Positions 6,086 through 10,808 of a DNA stretch of 10,808 nt are shown here, in pieces. This DNA comes from an uncultured Chloroflexaceae bacterium (lineage in GTDB: Bacteria; Chloroflexota; Chloroflexia; Chloroflexales; Chloroflexaceae), in assembly GCA_937141995.1 (NCBI GenBank), contig CAKZQX010000595.1:1-10808 (forward strand). The letters run 5' to 3'. A program made the translations under genes and the position numbers. The notes below the pieces were generated by a model. The model was not told the origin of the DNA. It did no database searches and saw only the letters and a list, made by a program, of their open reading frames with translations. Within the stretch, counting starts at the first letter, position 1; every line of letters begins with the position of its first letter.

Positions 6086-7600
6086 ATGGAGCTTTCTGCG
6101 CTCATACCGCTGCTTGTGCTTGCAAGTTCAATACTTCCGAGTCTGCTCATCTTTTTCCTGGGTGAAGATCGGGCGCGCCTGCGCATCTGGCTCTACCTGG
6201 GGGCCGAGATTGTGAAATTGCTCCTGGTTGTATTTATGCTGGAAGGCATCTACCTTGGTCAAAGCTACGAGACGCGGATTCCGCTGCTGCCGGGGGTAGA
6301 CTTCCTCCTGCGGGCCAATGCGCTGGCGATGCTCTTCCTGATGCTCTCGGCGGGCCTCTGGCTGGTGACTACGATCTATGCTATCGGCTACATGGAAGAA
6401 TTGCCCTACCATGGGCGTTTCTACGGCTTCTTCGGGTTGAGCGTGACCTCAACCGCCGGGCTGGCGCTGGCGGGCAACCTCTTCACCTTCTACTTTTTTT
6501 ATGAGACACTGACCCTGGCAACCTATCCGCTGGTGGTGCATCGGCAAACGCGGGAGGCGCTGGCGGCCGGGCGCACCTACATGCGCTATGCGGTGGCGGG
6601 CGGCGCACTGCTGCTGCTGGGGGTGGTCTGGCTCCAGTCGCTGGTGGGGCCGGTGGAGTTTACCGAAGGGGGATCGCTGGTGGGCCGCAACCTGAATACA
6701 TCCGCATTGGTCGCTATCTTTGCGCTGATGATTGCCGGGTTAGGAGTGAAGACCGCGCTCTTTCCGCTGCATGGCTGGCTGCCGATGGCAATGATCGCGC
6801 CCGCGCCGGTCAGCGCGCTGGTACATGCGGTGGCGGTGGTGAAGGCCGGAGCATTTGGCATTGTCCGGGTGGTGTATGAGGTCTTTGGGCTGGGGTTGTG
6901 CCGACAACTGGGGGTACTCTTCCCGCTGAGCCTGGTCGCCTCCACCACGATTATCTACGGGTCGCTGCGCGCGCTGGTCCAGGATGACCTGAAGCGGCGG
7001 CTGGCCTACTCAACCGTGAGCCAGCTCTCGTATATTGTGCTGGGCGTGGCGATTGTCGGGACGGCCTCAACCATCGGCGGGATTGTGCATCTGATGCATC
7101 AGGGCATTATGAAAATCACCCTGTTTTTCTGCGCCGGTATTCTGGCGCACACGCTGGGCATTACGCGTATCAGTGAGATGGACGGGGTGGGGCGGCGCAT
7201 GCCGGCCACGATGGTGGCATTCAGCATTGCGGTGTTTGGCATGATTGGGCTGCCCCCGTTTGCCGGTTTTATCAGCAAATGGTACCTGGGGATGGGTGCA
7301 GTCGAGGCCGGACAGATCTGGTCGGTGGCCGTGCTGATTACGAGTACGCTGCTAAATATGGCTTACTTTCTGCCGATTGTCTACGCGGCCTGGTTTAAAG
7401 TCCCGGCGGTACCCTTCACCGAAAAGCTGCCGCCGGGACGGTTTGAAACCGGCCCGCTCCTGCTGGCACCGGCGCTGACCACCGCGCTGCTGACGCTGCT
7501 CTTCGGTCTGTTTGCCGCCTCCGACTTCAGCCCGCTCCAGTGGTCCGCGCTGATTGCCGAGCGTGAACTGACCACCCAGCCGGAGGTGTTGGGGCCATGA
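6086..7600 (+). CDS. Antiporter-like large subunit 2 (NuoL/MrpA-N-terminal-like, PF00361)
   Basis: The 504-residue polytopic protein is of the same family and has a good ribosome-binding site (AGGAG, 6077-6081). Key residues are all present: Glu140 in FYFFYETLTLATY (TM5), Lys222 in GLGVKTALFPLHGWLP, Lys253 in AVVKAGAF, and Lys398 in GFISKWYL. His247 in PVSALVHAVAVVKAG resembles the SALIHAATMV segment of NuoL/MrpA, so this may stand in for the antiporter half of MrpA, whose C-terminal modules are encoded separately upstream. The order of PLHGWLP followed by APAPVSALVH also fits NuoL-like proteins. Its stop overlaps the next gene by 4 nt (ATGA at 7597-7600). It is expected to conduct protons. 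Whether it is an A-type or a second D-type subunit needs a phylogeny. Confidence 0.88.
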   Translation: MELSALIPLLVLASSILPSLLIFFLGEDRARLRIWLYLGAEIVKLLLVVFMLEGIYLGQSYETRIPLLPGVDFLLRANALAMLFLMLSAGLWLVTTIYAIGYMEELPYHGRFYGFFGLSVTSTAGLALAGNLFTFYFFYETLTLATYPLVVHRQTREALAAGRTYMRYAVAGGALLLLGVVWLQSLVGPVEFTEGGSLVGRNLNTSALVAIFALMIAGLGVKTALFPLHGWLPMAMIAPAPVSALVHAVAVVKAGAFGIVRVVYEVFGLGLCRQLGVLFPLSLVASTTIIYGSLRALVQDDLKRRLAYSTVSQLSYIVLGVAIVGTASTIGGIVHLMHQGIMKITLFFCAGILAHTLGITRISEMDGVGRRMPATMVAFSIAVFGMIGLPPFAGFISKWYLGMGAVEAGQIWSVAVLITSTLLNMAYFLPIVYAAWFKVPAVPFTEKLPPGRFETGPLLLAPALTTALLTLLFGLFAASDFSPLQWSALIAERELTTQPEVLGP

Positions 7601-9342
7601 CTATTACACTAACCCATCCGGCGCTCTGGCTGTCGGCAGTGGGCCTGCCGCTGCTGCCGGCGCTGCTGCTGCCGGTTGCCCGCCTGCGCTCGCCGGCGCA
7701 ACTGCTCATGCCCTGGGCGGCTGCTCCCGCGCTGGGACTGGCCCTGCTGGTCAGCCAGGAGGTTGTGGTCGAGCTACCGCTCCTGCTAGGGATGCGCCTG
7801 GGGCTGATCCCGTTGACACGGGTGTTTCTGCTCTTTACGGCGCTACTCTGGATCATCGCCGGAGTGTATGCGCAGAGCTATCTGGCGGGCGATGCGGGGT
7901 TCCGGCGCTTCTGTGGCTTTTACCTGCTGACGATGAGTGGCAATCTGGGACTGATCCTGGCGCGCGATCTGGTCAGCTTCTACTTTTTCTTCACGCTGAT
8001 GGGGTTGGCGGCCTACGGGCTGGTGATCCATGCCGGCACAGCAGCGGTGCAGCGCGCGGGCCGGATCTATCTGATCCTGGTGATTCTGGGCGAGGCATTT
8101 CTGCTGCCGGCCATGCTGCTTACAGCGGTCGCCGCCGGAACCTACAATCTGGAAGCGGTGCCGGCAGCCGTCGCCGGCTCCGCGCAACGACCACTGATTA
8201 TGGGCCTGCTGCTGATCGGCTTTGGCATTAAGGCCGGCGCGCTCTTTCTGCATGTCTGGCTGCCGCTGGCGCACCCCGCCGCCCCGACGCCCGCCAGCGC
8301 GATCCTGAGCGGCACGATGATCAAAGCCGGGTTGTTGGGCTGGCTGCTCTTTTTGCCGCTGGGTGAGCCGGCATTGCCCGCCTGGGGCACATTCTGTATG
8401 GTCGCCGGGATAACCGCCGCTTTCTATGGCGTCGTAGTCGGGTTAACCCAGTCGCACCCGAAGAGCATCCTGGCCTACTCCAGCGTCAGCCAGATGGGCC
8501 TGATGACGGTGGCGCTGGGCGTGGCGCTGGCGGTTCCGACCGCACGGACCCTGGCGCTGAGTGCGATTATGGTCTACGCGACCCATCATGCGCTGGCGAA
8601 GGGCGCGCTGTTTCTGGGCGTCGGGGTGGCCGACCATGTCAGCACCTCCCGGCAACGGCTGCTGGTCGGCGTGGGCCTGCTGCTGGCGGCCCTGGCGCTG
8701 GCCGGCGCGCCGTTGAGCAGCGGGGCGGTCGCCAAGACTTTTCTGAAAGATGCCACCTACGCAGTCAGTGATCCCTGGTCCGCACGGCTGAGCCTGCTGC
8801 TGCAACTGGCCGCCGTTGCCACAACCCTGCTGATGGGCCGCTTCCTGCTGGCCGTCTGGCCGGACACCCGCAAGCCGGCCCACCATCTATCGCCAGGGCT
8901 CTGGCTCCCCTGGAGTGTGGCAGTCCTGTTAGTGGCCGGCTGGGTCTTCCTGCTGCCGGAAGAGCTGGCGACCGTGGCCGTGAAGACGCTGGCCTTTAGC
9001 TCGTTCTGGCCGGTTGCAGTCGGGGCGCTGCTGGTCGGGGGCGGCTGGTGGCTCTACCGGCGCCCGGGTATGCGCTTCCGGCCGGCCATTCCGGAGGGGG
9101 ATGTGCTGCTGCTGCTGCTCTGGCTGCTCAACGTCTTACAGCGGGTCCGGCGGGCCGGCGTAGTGCCGGCATGGAATGCGCTGACGCGCCAGGCTGACCG
9201 CTCTGCCGGTCACTGGCAACGGCAGACCGACGTTGTGACGACGCTGATCCGCCTCGAAGGCCGCTTGAATACCTGGGTCGTTGCCGGGACCATTTTCATG
9301 GTGCTGCTGACGCTGGCGCTGCTGCTGGTCGTGCTGGTGTGA
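7597..9342 (+). CDS. Antiporter-like large subunit 3, divergent, lacking the TM5 glutamate
   Basis: The 581-residue polytopic protein is the third NuoL/M/N paralogue in the cluster. It keeps Lys212 in GFGIKAGALFLHVWLP, Lys243 in GTMIKAGLLGWL, His330-His331-Lys335 in ATHHALAKGA, and Lys380 in SSGAVAKTFL. The TM5 segment reads FYFFFTLMGLAAYGLVIH (128-145), so Thr133 stands where subunit 2 has Glu140 in the aligned FYFFYETLTLATYPLVVH. That Glu is required for activity in studied MrpA, MrpD and Nuo subunits. It is longer than its paralogues. Residues about 496-557 form a charged, helix-prone stretch followed by a last membrane helix (559-581), reminiscent of the lateral helix plus terminal helix of NuoL. 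Start ATG overlaps subunit 2 (ATGA). It closes the antiporter cluster. Its role is possibly structural or differently gated. Confidence 0.85.
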   Translation: MTITLTHPALWLSAVGLPLLPALLLPVARLRSPAQLLMPWAAAPALGLALLVSQEVVVELPLLLGMRLGLIPLTRVFLLFTALLWIIAGVYAQSYLAGDAGFRRFCGFYLLTMSGNLGLILARDLVSFYFFFTLMGLAAYGLVIHAGTAAVQRAGRIYLILVILGEAFLLPAMLLTAVAAGTYNLEAVPAAVAGSAQRPLIMGLLLIGFGIKAGALFLHVWLPLAHPAAPTPASAILSGTMIKAGLLGWLLFLPLGEPALPAWGTFCMVAGITAAFYGVVVGLTQSHPKSILAYSSVSQMGLMTVALGVALAVPTARTLALSAIMVYATHHALAKGALFLGVGVADHVSTSRQRLLVGVGLLLAALALAGAPLSSGAVAKTFLKDATYAVSDPWSARLSLLLQLAAVATTLLMGRFLLAVWPDTRKPAHHLSPGLWLPWSVAVLLVAGWVFLLPEELATVAVKTLAFSSFWPVAVGALLVGGGWWLYRRPGMRFRPAIPEGDVLLLLLWLLNVLQRVRRAGVVPAWNALTRQADRSAGHWQRQTDVVTTLIRLEGRLNTWVVAGTIFMVLLTLALLLVVLV

Positions 9343-9384
9343 ATAGCGCCATCCGTGAACGCGGCTTGCCGCCAGGCCGGGTAG

Positions 9385-9408
9385 GGGCATGCGGTGCAGC
9401 GCATGCCC
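9385..9408. repeat. 9-bp stem hairpin after the antiporter cluster
   Basis: GGGCATGCG (9385-9393) and CGCATGCCC (9400-9408) pair perfectly around GTGCAG, 42 nt after the stop codon of the last antiporter gene. It is followed by AAAACAGC, not by T residues, so it would be at best a non-canonical terminator or an mRNA 3'-end stabiliser. A second hairpin, AACAGGCGT (9418-9426) with ATGCCTGTT (9441-9449), pairing 8 of 9 positions plus a wobble, follows directly. Confidence 0.45.
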
Positions 9409-9469
9409 AAAACAGCAAACAGGCGTACTAGGCGCAGCAGATGCCTGTTCCCATTGATCACTGCTACAT

Positions 9470-9496
9470 CCGCTGCGTCCGCTGCGTCCGCTGCGG
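9470..9496. repeat. Three tandem 9-bp repeats CCGCTGCGT
   Basis: CCGCTGCGT occurs at 9470-9478 and 9479-9487, then as CCGCTGCGG at 9488-9496, followed by TGATAAAAA. The flanking sequence and unit match the copy at 1824-1847, where only one unit is present. This suggests a dispersed repeat whose internal unit has expanded here. Confidence 0.7.
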
Positions 9497-9563
9497 TGAT
9501 AAAAACGATGTAGAACTGCCGGCATATATCTTGCTCACAGCTTTCGCAAGAAGAGCGGAACGT

Positions 9564-9580
9564 ATACTATTCGATAGTAT
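9564..9580. promoter_or_regulatory. Palindrome ATACTAT-TCG-ATAGTAT before nhaP-like gene
   Basis: Seven-base arms match exactly around TCG. The palindrome ends one base before the AGGAG ribosome-binding site (9582-9586) of the downstream antiporter and overlaps the -10-like TATACT (9563-9568). A site here could be a repressor operator or a hairpin that controls translation start. Both are inferred from position and symmetry only. Confidence 0.4.
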
Positions 9581-9592
9581 CAGGAGCAACAT

Positions 9593-10808
9593 ATGCACAC
9601 ACTAAACCTGACGCTGACCATCATCGGCACAATGATTCTGATTATCGGTGTCCTTGCGAATTTGATCAAAAATCGCTGGTATATCTCTGCCCCGATTGTT
9701 GCCTTGCTGGTGGGGGTGCTGGTTGGCCCGACTGTTTTTGGCCTGCTGGATGTTGCCAACTGGGGTGATCAGACGCGCGTTCTGGAGGAGGCGGCCCGGC
9801 TGACTCTGGGCATCTCGCTGATGGGTGTAGCGCTCCGCCTGCCGGATCGCTATCTCTGGCAACACTGGCGCTCGGTCGCCATCCTGCTGGGACTGGTGAT
9901 GCCCTTGATGTGGCTGGTCAGCGGCGCGCTGGCATATTTATTTCTGGGGGTGCCTTTCTGGGTGGCGCTGTTGATCGGCGCGGTCGTGACACCAACTGAC
10001 CCGGTGGTTTCCAGCTCAATTGTCACCGGCGATCTGGCCGAAAAGAATATCCCCGGCTATCTACGCCATGTACTCTCGTCCGAGTCGGGTGCGAATGATG
10101 GCCTGGCGTTTCCCTTTGTGATGCTGCCGATACTCTTTCTGACCCGCCCGCCGGGGGAGGCGCTTACGCACTGGCTGACCTATACGCTGCTGTGGGAAGT
10201 GCTGGCTGCCGTGCTGATCGGCAGGGTTATCGGTTATCTGGTTGGGCATGTGCAGCAGCAGGCCCAGCGCACTTTCCCGGAGCATACCGAGCAGATCTCG
10301 CTGCTGTCGGTTACCCTGGCGCTCTCGCTCACCGTGCTGGGAGTGGTCAAGTTGATGGGCAGCGATGGCATACTGGCGGTTTTTGCCGCCGGTATTATGC
10401 TGAATAGGGTGGTGAAAGGCCAGGAGAAAGCCGAGCAGGAGCAGATCCAGGATGTGGTGCGGCGCTTCTTTGATCTGCCGGTCTTTGTGTTGCTGGGGAT
10501 GGTGTTGCCCTGGGCACAGTGGATCGAACTTGGCTGGGCGGCGGTATGGCTGGTGGTAGCGGTGTTGCTGCTGCGCCGCTTGCCGGCATTGGTAGCGTTC
10601 TCGCCGTTGATGGGGCAGGTGCAGCGCCGGTCTGACGCGCTCTTTCTGGGCTGGTTCGGGCCAATCGGGATCGCCGCCCTGTTCTACGCGACTATGGCGG
10701 TGCGTGAGACACAGCACGAGATAGTCTGGATTGCCGGGAGCCTGATAATTACCGCATCGATCCTGGTCCATGGCGTCAGCGCCACACCACTGACCCGCCT
10801 TTCCGGCC
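9593..10808 (+). CDS. nhaP: CPA1-family Na+/H+ antiporter (NhaP-type), C-terminus cut by window edge
   Basis: 405 codons are visible, and the gene continues past the right edge. It is a polytopic membrane protein of the CPA1/NhaP family (PF00999), which exchanges Na+ (or K+/Li+) for protons as a homodimer. Key motifs are TPTDPVVSSS (133-142), the broken-helix crossing segment, and SESGANDGLAFPF (163-175), with Asn168-Asp169 as the ion-binding ND pair of electroneutral CPA1 antiporters and Glu164 next to it. GSDGILAVFAAGIMLNR and FGPIGIAALFYA occur later. ATG 9593 has a good ribosome-binding site, AGGAG, six bases upstream. The visible length suggests the membrane domain is nearly complete and only a short tail, or an optional C-terminal regulatory domain, is missing. 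Its own leader region (250 nt) suggests separate transcription from the Mrp-like cluster. Confidence 0.92.
   Translation, partial: MHTLNLTLTIIGTMILIIGVLANLIKNRWYISAPIVALLVGVLVGPTVFGLLDVANWGDQTRVLEEAARLTLGISLMGVALRLPDRYLWQHWRSVAILLGLVMPLMWLVSGALAYLFLGVPFWVALLIGAVVTPTDPVVSSSIVTGDLAEKNIPGYLRHVLSSESGANDGLAFPFVMLPILFLTRPPGEALTHWLTYTLLWEVLAAVLIGRVIGYLVGHVQQQAQRTFPEHTEQISLLSVTLALSLTVLGVVKLMGSDGILAVFAAGIMLNRVVKGQEKAEQEQIQDVVRRFFDLPVFVLLGMVLPWAQWIELGWAAVWLVVAVLLLRRLPALVAFSPLMGQVQRRSDALFLGWFGPIGIAALFYATMAVRETQHEIVWIAGSLIITASILVHGVSATPLTRLSG

Larger units (their letters stand above)
9343..9592. other. Gap between the Mrp-like cluster and nhaP-like gene
   Basis: No gene is seen here. From left to right there is a 9-bp stem hairpin (9385-9408), a second long-loop hairpin (9418-9449), the 9-bp tandem repeat (9470-9496), and a palindrome just before the nhaP ribosome-binding site (9564-9580). 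The first two could mark the 3' end of the antiporter transcript, but neither is followed by a T-tract. TATACT at 9563-9568 resembles a -10 box, but no -35 at proper distance is clear. Confidence 0.5.

Noticed and set aside
4580..9342. Complex I (nuo) or hydrogenase operon
   Set aside because: There are no catalytic, Fe-S or quinone-site (NuoH, B, C, D, I) genes. MnhE, F, G and B-type subunits are specific to Mrp/Mbh-type modules, and no hydrogenase subunit follows.
9470..9496. Possible CRISPR array from the tandem units
   Set aside because: Units are 9 bp and directly abutting with no spacers, so this is a simple tandem repeat.

Overview
The window comes from a bacterium with moderately GC-rich coding DNA. 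A member of the Chloroflexota (filamentous phototroph-like lineages) is my best guess. It rests on the style of the intergenic repeats, the stand-alone sensory-rhodopsin-transducer homologue and the overall gene set, and there is no rRNA or marker gene to test it, so confidence is low.

Layout. Positions 1-938 hold a minus-strand pair: a small ASRT-family (Anabaena sensory rhodopsin transducer) protein, then 31 nt later a thiamine-diphosphate enzyme of the pyruvate oxidase/acetolactate synthase superfamily that runs off the left edge. Positions 939-1889 have no convincing gene. They carry several palindromes, including a REP/BIME-like pair of inverted hairpins and a C+G-rich repeat that has a relative at about 9470.

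Positions 1890-9342 hold a nine-gene plus-strand cluster for a multisubunit Mrp/Mnh-type cation/proton antiporter, in the order E, F, G, MbhD (DUF4040), MbhE-MnhB fusion, C, then three large NuoL/M/N-like antiporter subunits. Most genes overlap or nearly touch. The one large gap is between E and F, where a perfect 22-bp inverted repeat sits. From E to the first large subunit the order matches the antiporter half (MbhA to MbhH) of the archaeal membrane-bound hydrogenase, not the classical mrpABCDEFG order. The C-terminal modules normally part of MrpA are separate from any NuoL-like protein.

After a 250-nt gap with hairpins and a 9-bp tandem repeat, positions 9593-10808 encode most of a CPA1 (NhaP-type) single-protein Na+/H+ antiporter, cut by the right edge.

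How the genes work together. The Mrp-like complex would exchange cytoplasmic Na+ (or another monovalent cation) for external protons, driven by the proton-motive force. MnhE, F, G, MbhD, MbhE-B and C would form the cation-handling small-subunit part, and the three large subunits the chain of proton/ion channels. The NhaP-like protein next door suggests a local ion and pH homeostasis island. The most notable molecular oddity is that the third large subunit lacks the otherwise near-universal TM5 glutamate (Thr133 in its place) while keeping its key lysines, so it may be a non-pumping or differently gated module.
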